Source of the DNA: Anaerolineae bacterium
GTDB taxonomy: Bacteria; Chloroflexota; Anaerolineae; Aggregatilineales; UBA2796
NCBI GenBank assembly: GCA_025055255.1
Contig: JANWYI010000013.1
Coordinates: forward strand, 39,160 to 77,378
Direction: 5' to 3'
Length of the DNA stretch: 38,219 nt
Part shown: positions 8,763 to 17,054 of the stretch, in pieces
Position numbering within the stretch: position 1 is the stretch's first letter
Layout: the number at the start of each line of letters is the position of its first letter
The notes under the pieces: model-generated
The model's database searches: none
Told to the model about the DNA's origin: nothing
Seen by the model: only the letters and a program-made list of their open reading frames with translations
Position numbers and translations under genes: made by a program

Positions 8763-9602
8763 CTACTCGCGCTGGTCTTTGGCAAGCGACGAGGCAAGCT
8801 GTGCGCAGATCAGCTCCAGCATGATGACATGCTCTTGGCTGATGCTCTCAGGTGGCTCGCGGAAAGCGAGCACCACGCCAAAACGAATGGCTTGACCAAC
8901 TGAGACAGCTGCTGCTGTGCCGAAGCGTCCTTTTTCCAGCAAAAAGTGTGAGGGTGTGCTGCCACGCGCAGCAATTTGACTCTTGCCTGTGCGCGCTACG
9001 ATACCGACTAAGCTGTTAGCATCGGCGCGTTGCGGCATGGCATTCATCACAGCATTGTCGCCCATCTGAGCTGTCAGCACCAGTGAGTCCCTGCCTTGCT
9101 CGACTGCATAGAAAGCAACATGGTCATAGCCTAAGTCCATGATTGTGCTGACAGCAGCCTGATGCTTGCTCAAGCCTTTGGTCGCTTTGGCGAGCGCCTT
9201 GGCGAAATTGCGAATTGGCGGCAAAGCATCGGCGCGCACAGTCTCAAGGCGACGTTCTTCGGCAAGGCGCTTGATCTTGCGGATGAGTTCGTTGTCCTTG
9301 AAAGGTGTGTTAGAGACATCATCAGCGCGACCGGGCATACTGAAGTCTGCCTCTTCATCCACAGTCAAGATGAGCAAGCGCGGCTTCTCAAGGCGCACAA
9401 CGCGGATCAGGTCGTAAGTGTCGCCTAGTGCATTATCCGCTACAAAAACGTCAAAGTGCTTGCTGGAGTCGCGCAGCATCTCGTGAGCGCTCTCTAGACT
9501 TGTAGCGTAAGTCACTTTCAAGCTCGGCTCCTTAGCGAGGTTTTCGCGGTAACGCGCCATTGAAGCAGCTTGAGTAGCTACTAATACATTGATTAAGCTC
9601 AT
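8763..9602 (-). CDS. Receiver-like plus GAF domain protein
   Basis: A protein of 279 residues. The first 115 residues resemble a response-regulator receiver: strand LINVLVAT, the aspartate strand FDVFVADNALGD with a candidate acceptor Asp near residue 51-56, then LLILTVDEE and a final FKDNELIRKIK helix that carries the receiver-type Lys region. The early acidic pair is missing (LVATQAA rather than VDDE), so phosphorylation is doubtful. Residues about 125-275 form a GAF domain (DLGYDHVAFYAVEQG … SLVGIVARTGKSQIA … FGVVLAFREP). No output domain is present, so it probably passes a signal by protein contact. It is the first gene of an operon with the CydC exporter, which suggests redox or respiration sensing (inference). 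Confidence 0.8.
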   Translation of the reverse strand: MSLINVLVATQAASMARYRENLAKEPSLKVTYATSLESAHEMLRDSSKHFDVFVADNALGDTYDLIRVVRLEKPRLLILTVDEEADFSMPGRADDVSNTPFKDNELIRKIKRLAEERRLETVRADALPPIRNFAKALAKATKGLSKHQAAVSTIMDLGYDHVAFYAVEQGRDSLVLTAQMGDNAVMNAMPQRADANSLVGIVARTGKSQIAARGSTPSHFLLEKGRFGTAAAVSVGQAIRFGVVLAFREPPESISQEHVIMLELICAQLASSLAKDQRE

Positions 9603-9661
9603 ACGGTCGTTCCACTTCGGCGCTGTGGTTATTCGTCGCAGATCGCTTGACTTGGCTGCGA

Positions 9662-9670
9662 ATTATAACA
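9662..9670 (-). promoter_or_regulatory. Extended -10 promoter of the receiver-GAF/cydC operon
   Basis: On the minus strand TGT precedes a perfect TATAAT (complement of 9662-9667), an extended -10 element. A leader of about 50 bases would precede the start at 9602. It is divergent from the prolyl isomerase promoter about 55 bases away. Confidence 0.55.
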
Positions 9671-9719
9671 TACTTGGCTTTACTTAGACGCTTTAGCCTA
9701 CTGTGCTCTCCAGATTCTT

Positions 9720-9728
9720 TGGTATACT
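9720..9728 (+). promoter_or_regulatory. Extended -10 promoter of the prolyl isomerase operon
   Basis: TGG followed by TATACT (9723-9728) forms an extended -10 element. The predicted start near 9735 lies upstream of the chosen TTG start at 9789. No strong -35 box is seen. Confidence 0.5.
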
Positions 9729-9788
9729 CTTGCCGCAGCGTCTTTGGAAGATGCTCTGAATCTGCCGGTCAACGAGAGAGAGCTTACC

Positions 9789-10739
9789 TTGCGAACCTTA
9801 ACAGTGCGCTCCACGCTTGTGATCGCCTGTTTGTATGTCACCAGTTTTCTCAGCGCCTGCGATAGCAGCGCACCTCAAACGACAATCGCCGCCAACTCAA
9901 TCATCAGCAGTCCAACGGCATTCTCGCAAGCAGCAGCAACGCAAGCTGTGCAGCCAACGCCTACTGCTGAGATTTTAGCGGCGCGTGTGAACGGTCAGGG
10001 CATTAGCATGGCGGCGCTAGACCGTGAAGTTGCGCGTCGGCTAGAGACCATTCGCAGCTTTGGCAATCCGCTGCCGCGTGACCTGAATCAGTTCCGCAAC
10101 GAAGTGTTAGACACGATGATAGAGCAAGTTTTGATTGAGCAAGCAGCCGCTATTCAAGGCATTCAGGTCAGTGAGGCTGAGCTCGATGCTGAGATCGCCA
10201 TCATCATAGAAATCGCAGGCAGCCGTGAAAACTGGGAAGCGCAGCTCAAGGCAGATCGCTTGAGCGAGGCTGAATATCGCGCTAATTTGCGCGCCGCTCT
10301 AATCACGCAGCGCATGCGCGACATCGTCACTGCCACTGCCTGCAAAAACGTGGAGCAAGTCCGCGCACGGCACATCCTCGTGCCTGATGAGCAGAAAGCG
10401 CTGGCGTTGCGCGCCGAGCTGGAGAACGGCGCTGATTTCGCTATGCTGGCTGCGCTTCATTCGTTGGACGTGACAACGCGACAAATCGGCGGCGACTTGG
10501 GCTGGTTCGCGCGCGGTCAACTGCTGCAAGAAGAGATTGAGGTCGCTGCTTTCAGCCTGCCAATCAATGCGCTGAGCGCGCCGATCAAAACTGAGCTCGG
10601 CTATCATATCCTGCAAGTGCTAGAGCGCTCTAAGGAGCGTCCAGTGGATGAAGAGATGTGCTACCGTTTGACCGAGAGCACCTTTGAGCGCTGGATTCGA
10701 GAGCTAATCAGCCGCGCAAAGATCGAGAAATTCTTGTAG
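9789..10739 (+). CDS. Lipoprotein peptidyl-prolyl isomerase (PpiC/PrsA/SurA-like)
   Basis: A lipoprotein of 316 residues from the chosen start. The signal peptide ends in the lipobox LSAC, so it is exported and lipid-anchored. A SurA-N-like helical chaperone segment (VNGQGISMAALDREV … EVLDTMIEQVLIEQAA) precedes a parvulin rotamase domain near the C terminus (RARHILVPDE … GGDLGWFARGQ … TELGYHILQVLE). The family folds proteins outside the membrane. Start choice: the frame is open back to a TTG at 9744, but TTG 9789 has a GAGAGAGAG ribosome site 6 bases upstream and gives a compact signal peptide; GTG 9804 is also possible. It leads a same-strand run of three stalk proteins that may be its folding clients (inference). 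Confidence 0.88.
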   Translation: MRTLTVRSTLVIACLYVTSFLSACDSSAPQTTIAANSIISSPTAFSQAAATQAVQPTPTAEILAARVNGQGISMAALDREVARRLETIRSFGNPLPRDLNQFRNEVLDTMIEQVLIEQAAAIQGIQVSEAELDAEIAIIIEIAGSRENWEAQLKADRLSEAEYRANLRAALITQRMRDIVTATACKNVEQVRARHILVPDEQKALALRAELENGADFAMLAALHSLDVTTRQIGGDLGWFARGQLLQEEIEVAAFSLPINALSAPIKTELGYHILQVLERSKERPVDEEMCYRLTESTFERWIRELISRAKIEKFL

Positions 10740-10795
10740 ACTTGAAATGCGCCTTTGGTCGCCTGATTCGGCACGCTCGGAAAGGCTTTTTCTGA

Positions 10796-11146
10796 ATGCG
10801 AAGAGATAACAGCGGTACTTACAACACAATCACCATTGTTTTTCTCGGCTTGAGTGCTTTTGTCTTCATTTGCGCCTTGCTCATGATGGCGCGCGTCATT
10901 CGCCCGCCAGCGCCCTTCATCCCGCGCACACCAACTCTTGTTCCAACCGTCGTCCTGCCAACTGTCACGCCAACTTTTACGCCGACCATCACGCCGACAC
11001 CGACGGATACACATACACCAACGCCGACGGACACGCCAACGCCAACTGAGACCGCTACTCCAACGCCTGAGCCTGACCGCCCAACTGCCACGCCGACGCC
11101 GACTTCGCCGCCGCCACCAACAGAGACGCCTCAGGTGCAAGGCTAG
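10796..11146 (+). CDS. Single-pass protein with Thr/Pro-rich stalk
   Basis: A protein of 116 residues: a short basic cytoplasmic start (MRRDNSG), one membrane helix (about residues 12-33), then an outside tail made almost wholly of Thr-Pro repeats (TPTPTDTPTPTE style). No globular domain follows. The ribosome site GGAAAGG lies 10 bases before the ATG. Such tails are common in Chloroflexota and are likely O-glycosylated or wall-spanning spacers (inference). It is followed after 3 bases by a larger protein of the same plan, so it could be a truncated paralogue that lost its C-terminal domain. Function unknown. Confidence 0.75.
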   Translation: MRRDNSGTYNTITIVFLGLSAFVFICALLMMARVIRPPAPFIPRTPTLVPTVVLPTVTPTFTPTITPTPTDTHTPTPTDTPTPTETATPTPEPDRPTATPTPTSPPPPTETPQVQG

Positions 11147-11149
11147 GCA

Positions 11150-11998
11150 ATGCGCCGCAGGCAAAGCAATGTCACTCACCTGTTCTTAAACTTGTTAACG
11201 GCGCTCTTCCTGAGCGCCGCTTTTGGTGTGATCGTCATCACTGCAGCGCTTTTGTTAGATGTTGTGCAGCCACCTGATGCCCTTGCGCCGCGCACAACCA
11301 CGCCACTGCGCGCGCTCGCTCTACCTACCCTGACGCCGAGCCATACGCCGAGCCATACCTCAACTTCAAGCGTCACGCCAAGTCTGACTGCGACGCCGAC
11401 ACTTACGCTTAGTCCAAGCCCAACTCGGACTCCCTCCCAGACTGCTAGCTCGACCAGCACACTCACTGCTACACATACGCCGAGCGCCACTCACACATCA
11501 ACTGCCACACACACGCCGAGTGCAACCGCCACGCTAACTGCTACAGCGACTGTCACTCCGACGCTAACTTCAACGCCTACGCTGACTCAGACGCCGACTC
11601 CTAGCTCTACATTCACGCCAACAGCCGCCTTCCCTTTCCAGTTGCAGCAGACAACCTTCACACGCTTCGAGAATAAGCTGGAAAAAGCAGAGGCGGATTG
11701 TAACTTTCAAGGCATCAGCGGTACGGTTTTGGGCTTGCGGCAGGAGCGCTTGACGGCGCGGGTCGGCATTCAGGTGCAAGTGACAGGTAGGAACTTCACA
11801 CAGCGAGCCTCAATCGAGAGCGGCTCGATCTACAGTTGGTTGATCCAAGTCAGCGAGCGCCCAAGACGCGCTAGTTATCGCGTCCAGTTGCTCAGCCGTG
11901 AAGGTGTTATACTCTCGCCTGCTGTGAGCGTCCAATTTGACGGCAATTGCGAACGTAACCTTGCCCAAGTGGACTTCACGCAAGTTCGACCGTTCTAG
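11150..11998 (+). CDS. Membrane-anchored Thr/Pro-stalk protein with C-terminal beta domain
   Basis: A protein of 282 residues. A membrane helix (about 12-34) is followed by a long Ser/Thr-Pro stalk (about 45-155) and a C-terminal domain of about 120 residues that starts at [10 protein letters not shown]. That domain has two cysteines (…[14 protein letters not shown]… and …[13 protein letters not shown]), with a [17 protein letters not shown] strand between them. The next gene has the same domain layout, with matching Cys, a VQLL strand and a final VxF strand, so the two are paralogues. The cysteines probably form a disulfide outside the cell (inference). It is 3 bases after the previous stalk gene. 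I do not recognise a named family; the predicted fold is an all-beta sandwich. Confidence 0.78.
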   Translation: MRRRQSNVTHLFLNLLTALFLSAAFGVIVITAALLLDVVQPPDALAPRTTTPLRALALPTLTPSHTPSHTSTSSVTPSLTATPTLTLSPSPTRTPSQTASSTSTLTATHTPSATHTSTATHTPSATATLTATATVTPTLTSTPTLTQTPTPSSTFTPTAAFPFQLQQTTFTRFENKLEKAEADCNFQGISGTVLGLRQERLTARVGIQVQVTGRNFTQRASIESGSIYSWLIQVSERPRRASYRVQLLSREGVILSPAVSVQFDGNCERNLAQVDFTQVRPF

Positions 11999-12013
11999 AG
12001 AGAATTTAAGGCT

Positions 12014-12910
12014 ATGGCTGAGGAAAAAGCGCCTGTCTTGCCTGAGGAACCCGTGCCCAGTGACGAACCAGTCAGCGCCTATGACTTGCCTGCTGAGCCA
12101 ATCGCACCTCGCACGCGCCGCAAGCCGCCCAGTGCCATGCCCAAGTATGCTGATGAACTGCCAAGTAGCTACGGCTGCGCTGATGTGATCACAGCTTTCT
12201 TCATTTTGCTTTCAGTTGGCGTCATGGCGCTCACTGTCTTGCTGATCGCCAATCCTTATGCGCCGATCAATCCCTTCCCGCCACCTACACCACTGGCATT
12301 GCTCGTCTTAGCAACTCCAGAGCCAACTTTGACGCCAAGCGCCACGTTCACGCCTGAGCCGCCGACCATACCGCCGCCGCCTACTCAAACACCTACTGAG
12401 ACGCCTAGTCCGACTGCCACTGAGACGCCGACGTCTACCATCACGCCGACGCCTGTTGTTGGTGGCGTTGTCACCCTAGCACCAACAGCAACGCTGTCTG
12501 AGGCGCTGCCTGCCACACGAAGTGGAACACGCTCGCCTTATCCATTCAGCTTGCATGCTATTCGCTACCAAGCACATGACGGCAGCGAAGGCTGCCGTTG
12601 GCAAAGCCTAGCAGGCTTGGTGCTGAATATGCAAGGTCAGCCGCGCACACGCGAAGAGGGTAGCCTGACTGTGCGCATTACCAGTGCAGACGGCAACATT
12701 GACGAATTTCACTACACAGGCGAGCAGCCCAAGTTCGGACCGAGCGGCTTTGAGGCATTTCTTGGCACAACGCCGCGCGTTGGCGATTACACAGTGCAGC
12801 TGCTCGGTATCACAGGCGTGCCAATTTCAGAGAAAGTCACTGTGCAAGCGCGCAGCGGCTGTGACGAGAACGTCGTCGTCGTTGAGTTTATTCAGAATTA
12901 CATCTACTGA
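12014..12910 (+). CDS. Membrane-anchored Thr/Pro-stalk protein, paralogue of the previous gene
   Basis: A protein of 298 residues. A longer charged cytoplasmic segment (about 1-55, rich in Glu and Pro) precedes one membrane helix (about 58-82), a Pro/Thr stalk (about 88-165) and a C-terminal domain of about 120 residues beginning YPFSLHAIRY. The domain keeps the two cysteines of the previous gene (EGCRWQSLAGLVL and SGCDENVVVVEF) and the strand YTVQLLGITGVPISEKV. The ribosome site AAGG is close to the ATG, and the gap after the previous stop is 15 bases, so the two are likely co-transcribed. Function unknown; a surface or envelope role is inferred from topology. Confidence 0.78.
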   Translation: MAEEKAPVLPEEPVPSDEPVSAYDLPAEPIAPRTRRKPPSAMPKYADELPSSYGCADVITAFFILLSVGVMALTVLLIANPYAPINPFPPPTPLALLVLATPEPTLTPSATFTPEPPTIPPPPTQTPTETPSPTATETPTSTITPTPVVGGVVTLAPTATLSEALPATRSGTRSPYPFSLHAIRYQAHDGSEGCRWQSLAGLVLNMQGQPRTREEGSLTVRITSADGNIDEFHYTGEQPKFGPSGFEAFLGTTPRVGDYTVQLLGITGVPISEKVTVQARSGCDENVVVVEFIQNYIY

Positions 12911-12916
12911 GCCATA

Positions 12917-12940
12917 TGGCGCAGTCAAATGACTGCGCCA
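12917..12940. terminator. Stem-loop between convergent genes
   Basis: A perfect 11-bp inverted repeat (TGGCGCAGTCA, 12917-12927, and its complement 12930-12940) with a 2-base centre sits between the stalk-protein and RNase Y stop codons. There is no long T run on either side, so it may be a bidirectional terminator of weak intrinsic type or an RNA 3'-end stabiliser. Confidence 0.6.
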
Positions 12941-12957
12941 CGTGCTGCTTATCTGGC

Positions 12958-14532
12958 TCACTTGGCGTACTCAGTGACGCGCGTCTCGCGCAGCACTTGC
13001 ACCTTGATGTGCCCTGGATACTGCATGGTCTCTTCAATGCGCTTGGCGATCTCGCGGGCAAGGCGCGCTGCGCCAACGTCATCTACTTCCTCAGGGCGCA
13101 CAATTACGCGCACTTCACGTCCTGCTTGTAGCGCGTAGCTCTGCTCGACGCCTTTGAATGAATTGGCGATTTCTTCTAGCATTCGCACACGCTTGATGTA
13201 AGTTTCAAGGCTCTCACGGCGCGCTCCAGGACGTGCGCCGCTGATCGCATCAGCTGCCTCGACAATGATCGCCTCAACGTAAAGCTGTTCAACCTCGTGA
13301 TGATGACTGGCAATGCAATTGATAACTTTTTCGTTGACGCCATAGCGCTTACAGAATTCAGCGCCGATAATCGCATGCGAGCCTTCTACCTCGTGGTCAA
13401 TTGCCTTGCCGATATCGTGCAGCAAGCCGCCCATCTTAGCGACTGCTACGTCAGCGCCTAGCTCAGCCGCGATCATGCCCGCCAAGTGCGCTGTCTCGAT
13501 TGCATGGGCATGTTGATTTTGCCCGTAGCTGGTGCGGAATTTGAGCCGTCCTAGCAACTTGATAATCTCGGGATGCAAGCCCGGCACACCTGCCTGATAT
13601 GCAGCTGCCTCGCCCTCCTCACGCACCACACGCTCTACTTCTTTGCGCGCGTCTTCCACGAGTTTCTCAATGCGCGCAGGGTGAATACGTCCGTCAAGCA
13701 CCAGTCTGCCTAAGGCGCGGCGTGCCACCTCACGCCGCACGGGATCAAAGCTAGAGAGCGTGACTGCCTCAGGTGTGTCGTCCACTACGACATCCACACC
13801 AGTCGCCTGCTCAAAGGCACGGATGTTGCGCCCATTGCGCCCAATAATACGTCCCTTCATTTCATCGGAAGGCAAAGCAACCACGCTGACAGCCAGTTCG
13901 CTGACCTGATCGGAAGCAAGGCGCTGAATGGCAAGTGCAATCACGTCGCGCGCGCGACGGTCAGCCTCAGCTTTCAGCTCTTCATCTAACTCGCGCAACT
14001 TGCGCGCCATGTCAGCGCGCACCTCATTCTCCAGCGAGTCGAGCAAGTGTTGGCGCGCCTCTTCACGAGTCATCTGCGCGACGCGTTCCAGCTCAGCACG
14101 GCGCTCTTCGTACATCTTGTCAAGGTCTTGGCGACGCTTGTCTAAAGCGCTTTGGCGCTTATTCAACTCACGCTCACGCGCTTCAAGGCGCTCAAGGCGC
14201 TTATCAAGTTCCTCGCGCCGCTTGTCAAGGCGTTCGCTCTCGCGGTCGTTCTCAGCCCGACGCCGCTTGATGCTCTCTTCTGCCTCACTCAGAAGCCGCT
14301 GTGCCTCATCACGAGCGCGCAACTCGATCTCCTTTGCGCGAGCATCTGCCTCTGAGATCAAGCGCGTTGCCTCTTCATCGGCAAGCCTTCGGCGCGTTGC
14401 CACATACTCTTCCAGCTCACGTTGGACAAGACGGCGCGTGCGGTTGCCGAAGATAATCACCACCGCAACGATCACTGCGCCCACGATTAGAAAATCAAGT
14501 ATGCCCAGCACGAGCAGCGAACTACTGTCCAT
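12958..14532 (-). CDS. rny: Ribonuclease Y
   Basis: RNase Y, a membrane-bound endoribonuclease that starts mRNA decay. Its 524 residues match the usual length of about 520. Domain order: N-terminal membrane helix (about 5-27), a long charged coiled coil (about 30-200, rich in RRR/EE), a KH RNA-binding domain ([15 protein letters not shown], about 225-290) and an HD metal phosphohydrolase domain with [12 protein letters not shown] and the catalytic pair in [17 protein letters not shown], then SHHHEVE. All key residues are present. The leader carries an 8-bp hairpin next to the ribosome site AGGAG. It is monocistronic and convergent to the stalk genes. Confidence 0.97.
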   Translation of the reverse strand: MDSSSLLVLGILDFLIVGAVIVAVVIIFGNRTRRLVQRELEEYVATRRRLADEEATRLISEADARAKEIELRARDEAQRLLSEAEESIKRRRAENDRESERLDKRREELDKRLERLEARERELNKRQSALDKRRQDLDKMYEERRAELERVAQMTREEARQHLLDSLENEVRADMARKLRELDEELKAEADRRARDVIALAIQRLASDQVSELAVSVVALPSDEMKGRIIGRNGRNIRAFEQATGVDVVVDDTPEAVTLSSFDPVRREVARRALGRLVLDGRIHPARIEKLVEDARKEVERVVREEGEAAAYQAGVPGLHPEIIKLLGRLKFRTSYGQNQHAHAIETAHLAGMIAAELGADVAVAKMGGLLHDIGKAIDHEVEGSHAIIGAEFCKRYGVNEKVINCIASHHHEVEQLYVEAIIVEAADAISGARPGARRESLETYIKRVRMLEEIANSFKGVEQSYALQAGREVRVIVRPEEVDDVGAARLAREIAKRIEETMQYPGHIKVQVLRETRVTEYAK

Positions 14533-14547
14533 GCTTCCCTACTCCTT

Positions 14548-14568
14548 ATCAGCAGTCGCTCTGCTGAT
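14548..14568 (-). promoter_or_regulatory. Leader hairpin next to the rny ribosome site
   Basis: A perfect 8-bp inverted repeat (ATCAGCAG, 14548-14555, pairing with 14561-14568) with a 5-base loop lies directly before the ribosome site AAGGAG of rny. In the transcript it could affect translation, or be a cleavage site for RNase Y autoregulation (inference). Confidence 0.45.
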
Positions 14569-14693
14569 TGAAAATGAGATGTAACGCATCAAGCCGTGGC
14601 TAAACACTTAGCAACGGCTGAGCATGGTGCTTATGAGAATCAGTTTTGGTGAAACGCGCTGCGCTCAGGTGAGCCGATCTGCTTCCCCGCCGC

Positions 14694-14702
14694 AGTATAT
14701 CA
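14694..14702 (-). promoter_or_regulatory. Extended -10 promoter of rny
   Basis: On the minus strand TGA precedes TATACT (complement of 14694-14699). The transcript would start near 14688, giving an unusually long leader of about 155 bases before rny. Confidence 0.5.
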
Positions 14703-14759
14703 TCCTTTGAAGAGCGACAAGCCGCTGTGTAGCGTGCTTCATGGTGAATCAAGCCGACT

Positions 14760-14918
14760 GCGACGTTGCCGATGCGTCGCTCTGATATACCGAACGTTGT
14801 TCACGACCCGCCACCTTAAACCACAACCCAAGACCGCTCTCTAGCGGTGCGCTTCCAACCCGTCCGCGCCCATCCCTGCTATCGGGACGCCTGCGAGCGC
14901 GGTAAACTGTATTCCAAA
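14760..14918 (-). ncRNA. Candidate structured small RNA in the gap upstream of rny
   Basis: The 506-base gap 14533-15038 has no credible gene. On the minus strand a TAGAAT box (complement of 14925-14930) is followed by several stems: CCGCGC pairing with GCGCGG (14864-14869 with 14897-14902), enclosing a second 6-bp stem (14871-14876 with 14884-14889); an ACCGCT hairpin with a 4-base loop (14833-14848); and a 6-bp stem (14760-14765 with 14775-14780). One inner pair is G-U on the minus strand but A-C on the plus strand, which favours minus-strand transcription. It matches no RNA class I can name; 6S-like length is suggestive only. It could instead be part of a longer rny leader. Confidence 0.3.
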
Positions 14919-15038
14919 GCTGCCATTCTACCGTTGATCAGGTGTGCCACGTGAAGTGTGTAACACAAGCCTGTATTATGCTACCAACTCTATCATACGG
15001 CAATTTCCGCTTTTACGCTACTGGCGAGTTGAGACAAA

Positions 15039-16976
15039 ATGATAACAATCCGACAGAGATGGCACAGTGCAGAGGTCTTCGCGCTCTTGCTGATTCTGGG
15101 CCTGGCAGCGTGGCTACGGCTTGGCGCACCTGAGGTTGTTGAGTTCAAGCGCGACGAGGCGAATCTAGCGCGTCTTGCCCTCGACTTAGCGCGCGGACGT
15201 GAGGTTCCGCTGCTGGGCATTGGCTCATCAGTCGGTTTGCGCAATGCACCGTTCAGCGTCTACGTTGTCACACCGCCATTTCTGCTCACAAGCGATCCGA
15301 TTTTTGCCACGCAGTACATTGGCGCATTAAATGTGCTGGCAGTCGGTTTGCTTTACGCCTTGGCACGACGCTATTACGGCGTCACAGCTGCATTAGTTGC
15401 AGCGTTGTGCTTGGCAGCCAACTCTTGGGCTGTCATTTTCTCGCGCAAGCTGTGGGCGCAAAACGCGCTAATGCCTTTCGTCATCCTGACAGTCAGCAGC
15501 GGCATAGCAGCTTTCCTCGCCAAAGACGGACGTGCGCAGCGCCTAGCGCAGCTGCTGCACTTACCGTTGCTCAGCATCACTGCGCAGATACACTTCGCAG
15601 CCTTTGCACTCGCTCCGCTCTCAGTGTATTTGATCTGGCGAGGTCGGCAGCAATTGACGCGCTTTTTCACTGTCAGTTTATTTTTGGTAGTGCTGACGCT
15701 AGTGCCGTACGCTGTTGGCATTTTTGAGGCGTTACAAAGCGGCACATGGGCAGCCATACAGTTTGACTCAAGTTCAAGCAGTGCATCTTTGAGCTTGCAA
15801 ACGCTCGAATATGCGTTGATCGTCCTGAGCGGCGCCGATTTGCATAGCTTAGCAGGTACGGAGACTTTTCAGCGCTGGCTGGCGACTATTCCTGCATGGG
15901 CTTACAGCGTCTTGCAAGTTTTCGGTGTGTTTTGCTTGACCAGCGGCGTATGGCGATTGGTAATCGGCGTGAGTCGCAAGCAGCCACTTGATGTCGCGCT
16001 CGGAATCTGGTTGATCGCGCCGTTAGCAATTTTTTCAGTTCGCTGGGTAGTTCCGCAGCTACACTACCTGATTCCGCTCATGCCAGCAGCTTTTCTTGCG
16101 CTTGGCGCTACGATGCGCGACCTGATCAGCCGAACGCGCCTCGCTGCGGCGCTACTTGTTGCCTTGATTGGCGTGGCTGTTCTGCAGACGGCGCTCTTGC
16201 TGCATTTGTTGAGCTTTCTGAGGCAAGTTGCCACGCCGAATGGTTTTGGCACGCCGCTCGGCATGTATGCACCACTTCGCGCTGAGCTGCTCTCTCAGCG
16301 ACCTGTTGACCTGTTGATTCGCCTTGACGGACAGTTCATCGGCATTAATGACGAAGCAACGGTCTGGGATGCATTGCTATACGACCTACCTCATCGTCGT
16401 TTTGTGCCGCCTGAGCTGGACGTTTTTCCTGCGCAGGACGCACTTGTGCTCACAATGGACTGCTCAGCACAGGTTGACGGGAAACGCTACGCTATGCGTC
16501 CACTGGCAGATGGAACGCCTGAGCGCTGTTTTACGCTCTCGACACGGCGCGTCGCAGACTTTTCGCCTGAGCGCTATGCTGCTTTGCCGCACGCCGCACA
16601 TTTGACTGTTGGCGGCGGCTTGGAAGCCTTTGCGTGGGACAGCACACAACGTTGCCTTAGCTTAGTATGGCGTATAGCAGCACCTGCCACCACGCCGCTC
16701 GGCGATCAATTTCATGTAGCGCTCTCGCTCTACGCTGAAGACGGCACGCGTCTTGCACAGGCAGATTCGCCATTTTGGCTAGGGCGCTTTTGGCGCGCTG
16801 AGGATCGCGTTGTGAGCCGTCACTGTGTGCCAGAACTTGCCGCTGAGCCTGACTACGCTCAGATTGGCTTGTACACTTATCGTCAGAGCGCTGAAGGCTT
16901 CACGTTTTTCAATCTACAATGGCTTGAGGCTGAATCCGAAATGCCTTCCTACAAGCTCAAGCTACGAGCGCCGTAG
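15039..16976 (+). CDS. GT39/ArnT-like membrane glycosyltransferase
   Basis: A polytopic protein of 645 residues. The first 400 residues hold about ten membrane helices. The first external loop carries an acidic pair (EFKRDEANLARLALDL, about residues 36-50), as in GT-C enzymes of the PMT/ArnT (GT39) family, which move sugar from a polyprenyl-phosphate carrier to protein or lipid. A C-terminal outside domain of about 250 residues begins near RAELLSQRPVDLL and includes WRIAAPATTPLGDQFHVAL. The acceptor is unknown; the many Thr/Pro-rich stalk proteins in this window are plausible O-glycosylation targets (inference). The gene stands alone between the rny upstream gap and the Nudix promoter. Confidence 0.82.
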   Translation: MITIRQRWHSAEVFALLLILGLAAWLRLGAPEVVEFKRDEANLARLALDLARGREVPLLGIGSSVGLRNAPFSVYVVTPPFLLTSDPIFATQYIGALNVLAVGLLYALARRYYGVTAALVAALCLAANSWAVIFSRKLWAQNALMPFVILTVSSGIAAFLAKDGRAQRLAQLLHLPLLSITAQIHFAAFALAPLSVYLIWRGRQQLTRFFTVSLFLVVLTLVPYAVGIFEALQSGTWAAIQFDSSSSSASLSLQTLEYALIVLSGADLHSLAGTETFQRWLATIPAWAYSVLQVFGVFCLTSGVWRLVIGVSRKQPLDVALGIWLIAPLAIFSVRWVVPQLHYLIPLMPAAFLALGATMRDLISRTRLAAALLVALIGVAVLQTALLLHLLSFLRQVATPNGFGTPLGMYAPLRAELLSQRPVDLLIRLDGQFIGINDEATVWDALLYDLPHRRFVPPELDVFPAQDALVLTMDCSAQVDGKRYAMRPLADGTPERCFTLSTRRVADFSPERYAALPHAAHLTVGGGLEAFAWDSTQRCLSLVWRIAAPATTPLGDQFHVALSLYAEDGTRLAQADSPFWLGRFWRAEDRVVSRHCVPELAAEPDYAQIGLYTYRQSAEGFTFFNLQWLEAESEMPSYKLKLRAP

Positions 16977-17023
16977 CTATGTCTACTGAGGCCCAAGTTC
17001 GAGCCGAGTGAAAAGCCGTTTTG

Positions 17024-17032
17024 TGGTAGACT
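17024..17032 (+). promoter_or_regulatory. Extended -10 promoter of the Nudix/PPC operon
   Basis: TGG followed by TAGACT (17027-17032) forms an extended -10 element 22 bases before the Nudix ATG. No clear -35 box is seen. Confidence 0.4.
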
Positions 17033-17054
17033 CGTGCGAAGTTGATCAGAGAGC

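Noticed and set aside
8763-9602. Full two-component response regulator
   Set aside because: The acidic pair at the receiver start is absent and no DNA-binding output domain is present.
10819-11091. Minus-strand ORF rich in Gly-Val repeats
   Set aside because: It is the complement of the Thr/Pro stalk coding repeats; similar shadows occur opposite 11176-11490 and 19301-19795.
13928-14584. Plus-strand ORF of 218 residues, Ser/Arg-rich
   Set aside because: It lies opposite the RNase Y coiled-coil region, whose charged repeats leave the other strand open; its composition is not protein-like.
14942-15133. Short plus-strand ORF before the GT39-like gene
   Set aside because: It overlaps the true start region, has no ribosome site and an unconvincing composition.
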